Of a stretch of 64,000 nt of DNA, positions 33,825 to 42,710 are shown in pieces (the first letter of the stretch is position 1; the number at the start of each line of letters is the position of its first letter). The DNA is from Oscillospiraceae bacterium. Lineage in GTDB: Bacteria > Bacillota > Clostridia > Oscillospirales > Ruminococcaceae. Made by a program: the position numbers and the translations under genes. The stretch spans positions 186,001 through 250,000 of the forward strand of contig JAIHAL010000001.1 of assembly GCA_020054675.1 (NCBI GenBank), written 5' to 3'. The notes below the pieces were generated by a model. The model searched no databases and was not told the origin of the DNA. It saw only the letters and a list, made by a program, of their open reading frames with translations.

Positions 33825-34463
33825 ATGAAAAATATAGTAGTTTTGGTATCCGGCGGAGGGACTAATTTGCAGGCGCTTATTGATACGCAAAACCGCGGAG
33901 AAATAAAAAACGGCAGGATAACCTGCGTAATTTCTTCAAAGCCTGACGCTTATGCGCTTAAAAGAGCTGAAAATAACGGGATTCCGACAAGAATTATACC
34001 AAGGAAAGAATATCCGGATGCGCTTTCTTACAGCAAAAAGCTGCTTGAAGCCTTAAATGAGGAAAAGGCGGATTTGATTGTGCTTGCCGGATTTATGACG
34101 ATACTTGATGAAATAGTTACGAAGGCATATCAGTATAGGATTATAAATGTCCATCCTTCTTTAATTCCCGCATTTTGCGGAAAGGGTTATTATGGACTTA
34201 AAGTGCATGAGGCAGTGCTGGAATACGGCGTAAAGCTTACAGGCGCAACGGTGCATTTTGTGAATGAGGAGGCTGATGCCGGAGCAATTATACTTCAAGG
34301 GGCTGTTCCCGTGGAAAACGAAGATACTCCAGAAATCCTGCAAAAGCGCGTTATGGAACAGGTTGAATGGAAACTGCTGCCCAAGGCGGTTGCGCTTTTC
34401 TGCGAAAATAAAATTGAAATAAGAAATAATAAAGCATATGTGAAAACGGAGGAAAAACAATGA
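33825..34463 (+). CDS. purN: Phosphoribosylglycinamide formyltransferase
   Basis: 212 residues. N-terminal phosphate loop VLVSGGGTNLQALID. The active-site region is IINVHPSLIPAFCGKGYYG with catalytic Asn-His, and TGATVHFVNEEADAGAIILQ holds the catalytic Asp. Transfers a formyl group from 10-formyl-THF to GAR. Its end overlaps the next gene by four bases (ATGA). Confidence 0.96.
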   Translation: MKNIVVLVSGGGTNLQALIDTQNRGEIKNGRITCVISSKPDAYALKRAENNGIPTRIIPRKEYPDALSYSKKLLEALNEEKADLIVLAGFMTILDEIVTKAYQYRIINVHPSLIPAFCGKGYYGLKVHEAVLEYGVKLTGATVHFVNEEADAGAIILQGAVPVENEDTPEILQKRVMEQVEWKLLPKAVALFCENKIEIRNNKAYVKTEEKQ

Positions 34464-35173
34464 GTCCAGTTTCAATTTCCGAGGCTTTAAAAAGCAATTC
34501 ATATCCCGGCAGAGGGATTATAATCGGCAAATCCGGCGATGGGAAATATGCCGTATCCGCTTATTTTATAATGGGCAGAAGTGAAAACAGCCGCAACCGC
34601 GTTTTTGTTGAAGACGGAAGAGGAATAAGGACAGAGGCTTTTGACCCGTCAAAGCTTGTTGACCCAAGCCTTATCATTTATGCTCCGGTAAGGGTTTTTG
34701 AAAATAAAACAATAGTTACAAACGGCGACCAAACCGATACCGTTTACGATTTCTTAAATGCAGGAAAGAGCTTTGAGGATGCTTTGCGCGCAAGGGAATT
34801 TGAGCCTGATGCACCTAATTTCACCCCAAGAATTTCAGGGATGATTGAGCTTAAAAACGGCGGATTTTCTTATAAGCTTTCAATACTCAAAAGTGCAAAT
34901 GGAAATAATTCATCATGCGAAAGATTTTTTTATGAATATGAAAACCCAATCTGCGGTGAAGGAAGACTTATTCATACTTACAAGCATGATGGGAATCCTA
35001 TTCCATCCTTTGAGGGGGAACCAAGAGCGGTAAAGCTTGATAAGGATATTGATGCTTTTGCAAAAGAGCTTTGGGAAAGCCTTGATTCGGAAAATAAGGT
35101 TTCGCTTTTTGTAAGGTATATTTGCCTTGAAACAAACAAGGAAGAAACAAGAATAATAAATAAGAATGTGTGA
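34460..35173 (+). CDS. IMP cyclohydrolase, PurO-like (stand-alone)
   Basis: 237 residues, a member of the archaeal-type IMP cyclohydrolase family by its opening SNSYPGRGIIIGKSGDGKYA and the YFIMGRSENSRNRVF segment. Family role: closes the ring of FAICAR to IMP, the last step of IMP synthesis. Its position directly before a stand-alone AICAR formyltransferase shows how this organism replaces bifunctional PurH. It overlaps purN by four bases and precedes the formyltransferase by nine bases. The name purO is used in archaea; I leave the symbol open. Confidence 0.88.
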   Translation: MSPVSISEALKSNSYPGRGIIIGKSGDGKYAVSAYFIMGRSENSRNRVFVEDGRGIRTEAFDPSKLVDPSLIIYAPVRVFENKTIVTNGDQTDTVYDFLNAGKSFEDALRAREFEPDAPNFTPRISGMIELKNGGFSYKLSILKSANGNNSSCERFFYEYENPICGEGRLIHTYKHDGNPIPSFEGEPRAVKLDKDIDAFAKELWESLDSENKVSLFVRYICLETNKEETRIINKNV

Positions 35174-35182
35174 GGAGTTAAT

Positions 35183-36358
35183 ATGTCAAAGGAATTTGCT
35201 TTAAAGTACGGCTGCAATCCTAATCAGATGCCTGCAAGGATTTATTTGGAAAATAGGGAGCTCCCCATAGAGATACTCAACGGCAAGCCGGGATATATAA
35301 ATTTTATGGATGCTTTGAACGGCTGGCAACTTGTAAAGGAATTAAAGGAGGCAACCGGACTTCCGGCGGCGGCTTCTTTTAAGCATGTTTCTCCTGCCGG
35401 AGCAGCAGTTGGAGTGCCTCTTGACGAAACTTTGAAAAAGGTTTATTTTGTTGACGATTTGGAACTCTCACCGCTTGCCTGCGCTTATGCAAGGGCAAGA
35501 GGCGCAGACAGGATGTCCTCATATGGCGATTTTATTTCACTTTCCGATATATGCGACAAGCAGACTGCCATTATGATTTCAAGGGAGGTTTCAGATGGAA
35601 TAATAGCTCCGGGCTATACGGATGAAGCGCTTGAAATCTTAAAGAAAAAACGCAAGGGAAATTACAATATAATAAAAATTGATGAAAACTATGTTCCGGA
35701 GCCGATAGAGAGAAGACAAATTTTTGGAATTACCTTTGAACAGGGCAGAAACAATATAAAATTTGACGATTCAGCTTTTGAAAATATTGTAACCGAAAAT
35801 AAAAATCTTCCCGACAGTGCAAAAAGGGATTTGCTTATTTCGCTTATAACACTTAAATATACTCAATCCAACAGTGTTTGCTATGCCAAGGATGGACAGG
35901 CAATAGGCATAGGTGCAGGACAGCAGTCAAGGATACACTGTACAAGGCTTGCCGGAAACAAAGCGGATATTTGGTGGCTCAGACAGCATGAAAAGGTTTT
36001 GAATTTGCAGTTTGTCGACAATATAGGCCGCCCGGACAGGGACAATGCAATAGATATATACTTGTCTGATGATTATATGGATGTTCTTGCAGACGGGGAA
36101 TGGCAAAGGATATTTAAAGTGAAGCCTGAAATTTTTACAAAGGAAGAAAAAACGGAATGGCTTAAAAAGCTTACCGGAGTATCTCTCGGTTCGGATGCAT
36201 TCTTCCCGTTTGGCGACAACATAGAACGTGCACATAAGTCCGGAGTATGCTATATTGCTGAGCCGGGCGGTTCAATCCGTGATGACCATGTAATTGAAAC
36301 CTGCAACAAATACAATATGGTAATGGTGTTTAACGGAATAAGGCTTTTCCACCATTGA
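35183..36358 (+). CDS. AICAR formyltransferase, stand-alone (PurH C-terminal domain type)
   Basis: 391 residues that correspond only to the transformylase part of PurH: KYGCNPNQMPA start, AAASFKHVSPAGAAVG (the KHxxPAG motif with catalytic Lys-His), TLKYTQSNSVCYAKDGQAIGIGAGQQSRIHC and DAFFPFGDNI near the end. No IMP cyclohydrolase domain precedes it; that activity is supplied by the previous gene. It forms FAICAR from AICAR and 10-formyl-THF. Confidence 0.93.
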   Translation: MSKEFALKYGCNPNQMPARIYLENRELPIEILNGKPGYINFMDALNGWQLVKELKEATGLPAAASFKHVSPAGAAVGVPLDETLKKVYFVDDLELSPLACAYARARGADRMSSYGDFISLSDICDKQTAIMISREVSDGIIAPGYTDEALEILKKKRKGNYNIIKIDENYVPEPIERRQIFGITFEQGRNNIKFDDSAFENIVTENKNLPDSAKRDLLISLITLKYTQSNSVCYAKDGQAIGIGAGQQSRIHCTRLAGNKADIWWLRQHEKVLNLQFVDNIGRPDRDNAIDIYLSDDYMDVLADGEWQRIFKVKPEIFTKEEKTEWLKKLTGVSLGSDAFFPFGDNIERAHKSGVCYIAEPGGSIRDDHVIETCNKYNMVMVFNGIRLFHH

Positions 36359-36376
36359 TTTTAAGGAGGATTTTTA

Positions 36377-37657
36377 ATGGATGTTCTTGTTGTGGGCGGC
36401 GGAGGACGCGAACATGCGATAATCATGAAGCTTTCACAAAGCCCGAAGATAGGAAAGCTTTATTGCACTCCGGGCAACGGCGGGATTTCACGTTTTGCCG
36501 AATGTTTTGACATAAAGGCAACGGATATTGACGGAGTAGTTGAACTTGCCAAAAAACTTTCCGTTGATATGGTGGTTGTTGCCCCAGACGACCCTCTTGT
36601 TTTGGGAATGGTGGATGTTCTTAATGCAAATGGAATTAAAACTTTCGGTCCAAATAAGGCGGCCGCTGAAATTGAGGGCAGCAAGGTTTTTTCAAAACAA
36701 CTTATGAAAAAATACAAAATTCCTACTGCCGAATATGAAGTTTTTTCCGATGCAAAGGAAGCAATAGAGTATATAAAAAGGAAAAATTCCTATCCTGCGG
36801 TGATAAAGGCGGATGGACTTGCGCTTGGAAAAGGCGTTGTCATTGCAAAGGATTTTGATGAAGCTCAAAGTGCGGTAAATTCAATTATGGAAGACAAAAT
36901 TTTCGGAGCAAGCGGAAACAGGATTGTAATTGAGGAATTCTTGACCGGGCCGGAAGTTTCTGTACTTTCTTTCTGCGATGGAAAAACTGTTGTGCCCATG
37001 GTTTCATCAATGGACCACAAAAGGGCTCTTGATAATGATGAAGGGCTTAATACCGGCGGAATGGGAACCATTGCGCCAAATCCGTATTATACGGAAGAAA
37101 TTGCCAAAGAATGTATGGAAAAGATTTTTCTTCCCACAGTTGCAGCAATGAATTCTGATGGCAGGCCGTTTAAGGGATGCTTATATTTTGGTCTTATGAT
37201 TACTCCAAACGGGCCTAAGGTAATAGAGTACAATTGCCGTTTTGGCGACCCGGAAACACAGGTCGTGCTCCCTCTGCTTAAAACGGATTTGCTTGAAATT
37301 TTTGAAGCGGTTTATGAAGAACGCCTTTCGGAAATAAAAATTGAGTGGAAAGATGAAAGTGCCGCCTGTGTTGTTATGGCAAGCGGGGGATATCCTCAAA
37401 AATATTCCACGGGATTTGAAATATCCGGACTTGATGAAAAAGGGCAGGTGGATGGTGCCTTTGTTTACCATGCCGGAACTAAATTTTCACAAGGAAAGTT
37501 CCTTACATCCGGAGGAAGAGTTTTAGGTGTAACTTCAACAGGCAAATCCCTTGAAAAAGCACTTGAAAGCGCTTATAAAGCTCTTGGCGCAATTGCTTTT
37601 GAAGGGATGCATTATCGTAAGGATATAGGGCAAAGAGCATTAAAAGAATGTAAATAA
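36377..37657 (+). CDS. purD: Phosphoribosylamine-glycine ligase
   Basis: 426 residues, ATP-grasp fold. Motifs: MDVLVVGGGGREHAIIMKL start, VIKADGLALGKGVVIA, GMGTIAPNPYY and EYNCRFGDPETQVVLPLL with the metal-binding residues. It makes GAR from phosphoribosylamine, glycine and ATP. Last gene of the operon, followed by an inverted repeat. purB, purL/Q/S and purK are not in this window. Confidence 0.97.
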   Translation: MDVLVVGGGGREHAIIMKLSQSPKIGKLYCTPGNGGISRFAECFDIKATDIDGVVELAKKLSVDMVVVAPDDPLVLGMVDVLNANGIKTFGPNKAAAEIEGSKVFSKQLMKKYKIPTAEYEVFSDAKEAIEYIKRKNSYPAVIKADGLALGKGVVIAKDFDEAQSAVNSIMEDKIFGASGNRIVIEEFLTGPEVSVLSFCDGKTVVPMVSSMDHKRALDNDEGLNTGGMGTIAPNPYYTEEIAKECMEKIFLPTVAAMNSDGRPFKGCLYFGLMITPNGPKVIEYNCRFGDPETQVVLPLLKTDLLEIFEAVYEERLSEIKIEWKDESAACVVMASGGYPQKYSTGFEISGLDEKGQVDGAFVYHAGTKFSQGKFLTSGGRVLGVTSTGKSLEKALESAYKALGAIAFEGMHYRKDIGQRALKECK

Positions 37658-37667
37658 TAAAAAAGAT

Positions 37668-37723
37668 ATAATCCCCTTAGAGTAAACACTCGAAAAAATT
37701 CGAGGATACAATAAGGGGATTAT
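37668..37723 (+). terminator. Nested inverted repeat after purD
   Basis: Outer stem ATAATCCCCTTA/TAAGGGGATTAT (12 pairs) encloses an inner stem CTCGAA/TTCGAG at 37689-37704. It is followed by a weak T-rich stretch (TATATTAGG). It is a probable terminator of the purine operon. Confidence 0.6.
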
Positions 37724-37778
37724 TATATTAGGAAATTTATTAAAACTTCATTCCATTAGATGACTTTTAAGAGTCGGT

Positions 37779-38870
37779 TTATATTTTTTTAAAATTGCTT
37801 CTTTTTTGCAAAAGGAGCATAATTGTCATGATTATCAAGAAAATTGATGGAATTGGCGAAATGCTTCTTAAAGAAATATGCGGCATTCCTGAAACCGGAA
37901 TAACTCCTTCTCCAAAAGCTTTTAATAAAATATGGCATACTATGGGGGAAATAAAAGCGGAAATTATTCTTGTGAGAATAAATTTTCCAAGATGTATTTT
38001 GCCTTTAGTTATAGCTGCAATTTGCAGAATTATACATACCCCGCCAAAAGAAAAAATTCCTGCTATTAAAGGCATATAATTAAAGCAATTTGCGGGAAGA
38101 GATGAAATATTGCTTATTTCCAGCATGGATTTTACGATAATATCAGCATTTTTTACTCCGGTAAATTCAAGTAGGATATTTGATATAAAGCTGATTGTTC
38201 CCAAATTTTCAAAAATTACAATGATTATAGAGAAAAAAACTATCATGAAACATACTTGAAAAAGTGCTTTTGCTCCGCTTTCTATGGAATTTATAAGTAT
38301 TTCCGCGCTTAGTTTGATTTCGGTTTTGCTTTTTATTTTTTGCGGTTTTTCACGCAAAGGTGCGGAAAAAATGGCTATTGCCAAATTTGTTAAAATAACC
38401 GAAAAATAAATTAAAAGCCCTGCTTTAAGACTTGAAAACAGCTTTATTCCTGCAAGTCCGGCAATAAATGTGGGGCTTCCCGCATAGCAAAAGCATAGCA
38501 TTGTTTCAGCTTCTTTTTGAGTAATTTTATTTTCCTCCAAAAGTTCATATAAAAGCTTTGCCCCGACCGGATATCCCGCAAAAAGGCTTATTAAAAAAAC
38601 AGAAAAAAGCTCAGGTTTTATTCTAAAAATATAACGTGAGGCAAAAGAAAAAGGAGCACTTAAATAAATATAAAAATTTGTCCTTATTAAAAATCCTGAA
38701 AGCGCCATAAAACCGTAAAGTGATGGGATTATTACTGTAAGGCAGTTAAGTATTGCAGAGGCCATTCTCAGACAAATTTCACGGGTATAAAAAATCATGG
38801 CAATACCTAAAAAAAATGACAGCAGCAGGACGATGCAAAACCTTGCTGCATTTTTTACTTTTTCAGACAT
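37779..38870 (-). CDS. ylbJ: YlbJ-like sporulation integral membrane protein
   Basis: 363 residues with eight to nine hydrophobic segments and the 'Gate'/nucleoside-recognition pattern: LISLFAGYPVGAKLLYELLEENKI near residues 90-112, CFCYAGSPTFIAG after it, and a second half NYMPLIAGIFSFGGVCII. YlbJ of Bacillus has this pattern and is needed for spore cortex formation in the mother cell. An ATG at 38870 follows GGGAGAG. It is divergent from yqfC-yqfD, also sporulation genes, across 90 bases. A general transporter with the same domain is the alternative. Confidence 0.75.
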   Translation of the reverse strand: MSEKVKNAARFCIVLLLSFFLGIAMIFYTREICLRMASAILNCLTVIIPSLYGFMALSGFLIRTNFYIYLSAPFSFASRYIFRIKPELFSVFLISLFAGYPVGAKLLYELLEENKITQKEAETMLCFCYAGSPTFIAGLAGIKLFSSLKAGLLIYFSVILTNLAIAIFSAPLREKPQKIKSKTEIKLSAEILINSIESGAKALFQVCFMIVFFSIIIVIFENLGTISFISNILLEFTGVKNADIIVKSMLEISNISSLPANCFNYMPLIAGIFSFGGVCIILQIAAITKGKIHLGKFILTRIISAFISPIVCHILLKAFGEGVIPVSGMPHISLRSISPIPSIFLIIMTIMLLLQKRSNFKKI

Positions 38871-38964
38871 TTTATCTCTCCCAAATTATAGTGGTTATAA
38901 AAGTATATGCCGGAAAATTTTATAATATAATTATTATGAAATAAAGCCTTGGGAGTGATGGATT

Positions 38965-39243
38965 CTGAAACAGGCTGAAAATATTGCGGATTTTGCAAGA
39001 AAAAAGCTATATATAAACACAAACCTGCTTATAAGCGACAATAATTTGATTGAAATTGAAAACTGCAAAAAAATACTTGAATACAACGATATTTATTTAA
39101 AAATCATGACAAGCAACCTCATTGTTGAAATATGGGGAAAAGATTTGAAAATAAATAATTACGGAACAGACGGGATAGTAGTTTCCGGCCGGATAGATTC
39201 AATTGAATTTACCAAAAGAAGCGGGTGGCGCAAAAATGTTTGA
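38965..39243 (+). CDS. yqfC: YqfC-like sporulation protein (YabP/YqfC family), non-canonical start
   Basis: About 92 residues. The C-terminal part is the YabP/YqfC pattern: 'IEIENCKKILEYNDIYLKI' then EIWGKDLKINNYG and IVVSGRIDSIEF. The frame opens after a stop at 38956-38958 and has no ATG, GTG or TTG before a TTG at 39046 that would remove conserved sequence. With GGGAG at 38951-38955, a start at ATT 38962 or CTG 38965 fits; the nearby ATG (38958) is in another frame and stops after six codons. Family members act with YqfD in the sporulating mother cell. The gene overlaps yqfD by eight bases. Confidence 0.75.
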   Translation: MKQAENIADFARKKLYINTNLLISDNNLIEIENCKKILEYNDIYLKIMTSNLIVEIWGKDLKINNYGTDGIVVSGRIDSIEFTKRSGWRKNV

Positions 39244-40399
39244 CAATCTGCGAGGGGTACTTTTTTTAAAATTTATTTCAGCAAGTCCGGAAGATTTTTT
39301 TAACGCCTTAAACGAAAATAGAATTCCTTATTTTGATGCAAGCTTTTCAGATGGCGGATTTGTGCTGCGGGTTTACAGAAAAGATTTTGCTGCAATAAAA
39401 AAAATTGCCAAAAAACAAAATGTTGATTTGGAAATAGTAAAAAAGAAAGGACTTATATTTAAGGCAATAAAATATAAAAAAAGATTTGGCATGATTACGG
39501 GAGTTATATTTGCAGTTGCTCTTGTAATTTATATGTCAAATATTGCTTTGAAAATTGAAATAAGCGGGAACAAAACTATTTCTGAAAAAAAAATTATGGA
39601 TGTGCTTAATGAAAATGGAATATATTATGGAGCTTTTATACCGAATATGGATTTTAAACGTACCGAAAAAGATATTATTACTGCTTTTGATAAAATAGCA
39701 TGGGTTGGAATCAGGAGAAACGGCGGAAGAGTAATTGTGGAAATAGATGAACTGACCGAGCATGTTCAAGTAATTCCCTTCAATGTACCATGCAACATAG
39801 TTTCGGACAAGGATGCACAAATTATAGGCGCAAAAGTTTATAAGGGAAGTTTGGTTCCAAAAGTAGGCGAGGGAGTAAAAAAGGGAGATATTTTAATAAG
39901 CGGGATTTCTGTTGACAGGCGTGGAAAAACAACAATCCTTCATGCACAAGGGACTGTAATCGGGAGATATAAAGAGAAAATGGTATTTGAGCAAAAATTC
40001 CAAGAAGAAAAAAGCATACCCACAGGTGATGAAATATATAAAAGGAGTTTATTTTTTTTCGGCTTAAAAATCCCTTTATACTTAAATTCCAATGTTAATG
40101 AAGATTATGAATACGATGAAAGCGAAAACAATCTTTCCTTCTTCAATATTACCCTGCCGATAGGAATCAGGCATGAGGAATACAGGCCTTTAAAGACCGA
40201 GATTATAAATTATACTCCTGATGAAGCAAAAGCTGCAATTGAAAAAAAAATATCCGATTACGAAGAAAATTTTCTTAAAGATGAAAAAATAATTTCAAAA
40301 GAAACCCAATTTAATCTTACCGGTGAAGAAATGAAAATGGTCATACTCTATACTCTTGAAGGAGAAATAGGGGTTGAAAATAAGATTTTTGGAGAATAA
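39236..40399 (+). CDS. yqfD: Sporulation protein YqfD
   Basis: 387 residues from ATG 39236 with GGGTGG upstream. Soluble N-terminal ~95 residues, one membrane helix at about 88-108 (MITGVIFAVALVIYMSN), and a large outside part beginning IALKIEISGNKTIS with the 'WVGIRRNGGRVIVEIDE' POTRA-like strand and GDILISGISVDRRGKTTILH. This is the YqfD/sporulation stage IV plan. Paired with yqfC as in Bacillus, where the pair precedes phoH; here an XRE gene has been placed between. Confidence 0.92.
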   Translation: MFDNLRGVLFLKFISASPEDFFNALNENRIPYFDASFSDGGFVLRVYRKDFAAIKKIAKKQNVDLEIVKKKGLIFKAIKYKKRFGMITGVIFAVALVIYMSNIALKIEISGNKTISEKKIMDVLNENGIYYGAFIPNMDFKRTEKDIITAFDKIAWVGIRRNGGRVIVEIDELTEHVQVIPFNVPCNIVSDKDAQIIGAKVYKGSLVPKVGEGVKKGDILISGISVDRRGKTTILHAQGTVIGRYKEKMVFEQKFQEEKSIPTGDEIYKRSLFFFGLKIPLYLNSNVNEDYEYDESENNLSFFNITLPIGIRHEEYRPLKTEIINYTPDEAKAAIEKKISDYEENFLKDEKIISKETQFNLTGEEMKMVILYTLEGEIGVENKIFGE

Positions 40400-40522
40400 A
40401 ACTAAATTTCTGAAATATTGCCGTCTTTGACAAGGATATGCCGATTATTTAATGGTAGATTGATAAATTTGTATGTCAATTGTAATTTTAGTTGATTTTT
40501 AATAAATTCTCTGTTTGTGGTA

Positions 40523-40551
40523 AAGACAAGATAAGTTTGCAGATGTATAAT
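40523..40551 (+). promoter_or_regulatory. Promoter of the membrane-anchored XRE regulator
   Basis: AAGACA, 17-base spacer, perfect TATAAT, 27 bases before ATG 40579. Confidence 0.6.
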
Positions 40552-40578
40552 AAATGTAAAAAGAAAAGGAGTTTTATT

Positions 40579-41079
40579 ATGAATCAGATAAAAATAGGAA
40601 AATTTATTGCACAACTTCGTCATGAACAAAATTGGACACAAGAAGAACTTGGAGATAAAATAGGAGTAACAAATAAAACTATTTCACGTTGGGAAAACGG
40701 AGTTTATCTTCCTGATATTGAAATGATTCAATTGCTTAGTAAAATATTTAATGTTAGTATAAATGAAATAATTGCCGGAGAACGAATACCGGAAAAATCA
40801 TTTAAAGAGATAGCTGATGAAAATCTTATTTCAGCAATAAAAAATAGCAGTTTTACACTGAAAGAAAAAATATATTATTTTAAGAAAAAATGCCTGAAAG
40901 AAAACATTGCATTATTAGCAGCAAATTTTATTTTGCTTTTAATTATTTTTGTATATAGTTTATTAAAATCCATTACTTGGTTAATTGGCACAAATCCTAT
41001 TTTGTGGTTAATTTGTTATATTTGGCTAAGAAATCGGATGATGATTTATGTTGAGCGCAATGCATTTAAAAATTTGTAA
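40579..41079 (+). CDS. XRE-family helix-turn-helix regulator with C-terminal membrane helices
   Basis: 166 residues from ATG 40579, chosen for AAAAGGAG upstream. The N-terminal HTH is IGKFIAQLRHEQNWTQEELG, DKIGVTNKTISRWENGVYLP (about residues 6-47). After a charged linker, two hydrophobic segments (about residues 110-130 and 132-150) lie near the C-terminus. A DNA-binding protein attached to the membrane suggests it senses a membrane-linked signal. Target and ligand unknown. The gene interrupts the otherwise conserved yqfD-phoH order and has its own promoter and terminator, so it looks like a recent insertion. Confidence 0.85.
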   Translation: MNQIKIGKFIAQLRHEQNWTQEELGDKIGVTNKTISRWENGVYLPDIEMIQLLSKIFNVSINEIIAGERIPEKSFKEIADENLISAIKNSSFTLKEKIYYFKKKCLKENIALLAANFILLLIIFVYSLLKSITWLIGTNPILWLICYIWLRNRMMIYVERNAFKNL

Positions 41080-41116
41080 ATAAATTATCAGTCAATTTCC
41101 ACTAAAACCCATTAAG

Positions 41117-41148
41117 AAACAAGCTTTCTTTCGGTTAGCTTGTTTTTT
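41117..41148 (+). terminator. Terminator after the XRE gene
   Basis: AAACAAGCT/AGCTTGTTT stem with an 11-base loop running into a T6 tract. Confidence 0.85.
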
Positions 41149-41168
41149 ATTTTTGGCAATAAAAATAC

Positions 41169-41197
41169 TGTTCAAATTTTAAATAATATGGTATAAT
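41169..41197 (+). promoter_or_regulatory. Extended -10 promoter for the phoH gene cluster
   Basis: TGGTATAAT (41189-41197) is a perfect extended -10; the -35 region (TGTTCA) is weak. It lies about 37 bases before the phoH start. Confidence 0.6.
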
Positions 41198-41233
41198 AAA
41201 ACTATTGTATAATTTTATGAAATGGGTGTTTCA

Positions 41234-42211
41234 ATGGCTGAAAAAGTAGTAAGTGTTAATACGATAGAGCAGGTTCAAGCACTTTTTGGCAAGTACGATG
41301 AAAATGTAAATATGCTGCAAAAGCAGTATGGCGTGTCAATATTGGGCAGAGGCGGGGATATAAAAATAACCGGCGCTGATGAAAATGTGGAAAATGCTAA
41401 AAAGGCAATTGAAACTCTTTTAACTCTTACCGGGAAAGGAGAAGCTCTTACCCAGCAAAATATCAGCTATGTAATATCAATGGTTGAAGAAGGAACCCAT
41501 ACTCAAATTGAAGAACTTGCAGGGGATTCTATTTGCATTACCGCAAGCGGGAAAACAATTAAGCCTAAAACTATAAATCAAAAAAAATATGTTGAGGCTA
41601 TTTCAAAAAATACAATTGTAATGGGAATTGGGCCTGCCGGAACAGGAAAAACTTATCTTGCGGTTGCAATGGCTGTCAAAGCTTTTAAAGCTCATGATGT
41701 AAATAAAATAATACTTACGCGTCCGGCAGTTGAAGCAGGGGAAAAACTTGGATTTCTTCCGGGGGATATGCAGGATAAGGTAGACCCTTATTTGAGACCG
41801 CTTTATGATGCGCTATTTGATATGTTTGGAGCGGAAACTTTTCAAAAACATATGGAGAAAGGAAGCATTGAAGTTGCCCCGCTTGCTTATATGCGCGGAA
41901 GAACTCTTGATGATGCTTTTATTATCTTGGATGAAGCACAGAACACTACTTGCGAACAAATAAAAATGTTTCTTACCCGTCTTGGATTTAACAGCAAAAT
42001 TGTTGTTACCGGAGATATAACTCAAATAGATTTGCCTGACAAAAACCGTTCCGGATTAATCGAGGCAATGAAAGTATTAAGAGGCATAGATGACATAAGT
42101 ATTGTAAAATTCAGTGAAAAAGATGTTGTAAGGCATAAACTTGTGCAGGAAATTATAAAGGCATACGAAAAATTTAACGAGGAAGGAAAGAAGAAGACGG
42201 TTCATGGCTAA
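41234..42211 (+). CDS. phoH: PhoH family ATPase
   Basis: 325 residues from ATG 41234; the ATG at 41222 is in frame, but GGGTG lies between and fits the second. Walker A GPAGTGKTYLAV is at about residues 138-149, Walker B FIILDEAQNT at about 235-244, and a KH-like N-terminal domain precedes (ILGRGGDIKITGADENVENA). PhoH proteins are RNA-associated P-loop ATPases, often linked with the rRNA maturation endonuclease YbeY, whose gene overlaps by eight bases. Confidence 0.93.
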   Translation: MAEKVVSVNTIEQVQALFGKYDENVNMLQKQYGVSILGRGGDIKITGADENVENAKKAIETLLTLTGKGEALTQQNISYVISMVEEGTHTQIEELAGDSICITASGKTIKPKTINQKKYVEAISKNTIVMGIGPAGTGKTYLAVAMAVKAFKAHDVNKIILTRPAVEAGEKLGFLPGDMQDKVDPYLRPLYDALFDMFGAETFQKHMEKGSIEVAPLAYMRGRTLDDAFIILDEAQNTTCEQIKMFLTRLGFNSKIVVTGDITQIDLPDKNRSGLIEAMKVLRGIDDISIVKFSEKDVVRHKLVQEIIKAYEKFNEEGKKKTVHG

Positions 42212-42710
42212 AATAAAAGTGTATATTAAGAACAATCAAAATGAAGTAAAGATACCTGTAGGGATACGACTGCTTATAAGACGCTGCTGCAATGCGGTTC
42301 TGGTGAGTGAAAATTTTAACGGAAATGCCGAAGTGAGTGTTTCGTTCGTTGACAATAAAGAAATTAAAAACCTTAATAAGCTTTACAGGGATAAGGACCA
42401 GCCTACGGATGTTTTGTCTTTCCCTTTGGGCGAAAATGGAGAATACGATGTCAACAACGAAACCGGCGCATTTTTGCTTGGAGATATAGTAATTTCACTT
42501 GAAACTGCAGTAAAGCAAGCGGCAATGTTTGGACATTCTCTTGAACGTGAAATAGGATTTCTTACCGTACATTCAATGCTTCATCTTTTAGGGTATGACC
42601 ATGAAAAATCAGCCTTGGATGCAGCAATTATGCGTGAGAGGGAAGAGGCTATACTTGAAAAACTTGGACTTTCAAGGGCAAGCAGCTTCATACAGGAAAA
42701 TGAAGATTAA
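42204..42710 (+). CDS. ybeY: Endoribonuclease YbeY
   Basis: 168 residues. The zinc-binding signature HSMLHLLGYDHE is at about residues 124-135, preceded by DVLSFPLGE and GDIVISLETA. YbeY is a metal-dependent RNase in 16S rRNA 3' maturation and ribosome quality control. It overlaps phoH at its start and dgkA at its end. Confidence 0.96.
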   Translation: MAKIKVYIKNNQNEVKIPVGIRLLIRRCCNAVLVSENFNGNAEVSVSFVDNKEIKNLNKLYRDKDQPTDVLSFPLGENGEYDVNNETGAFLLGDIVISLETAVKQAAMFGHSLEREIGFLTVHSMLHLLGYDHEKSALDAAIMREREEAILEKLGLSRASSFIQENED

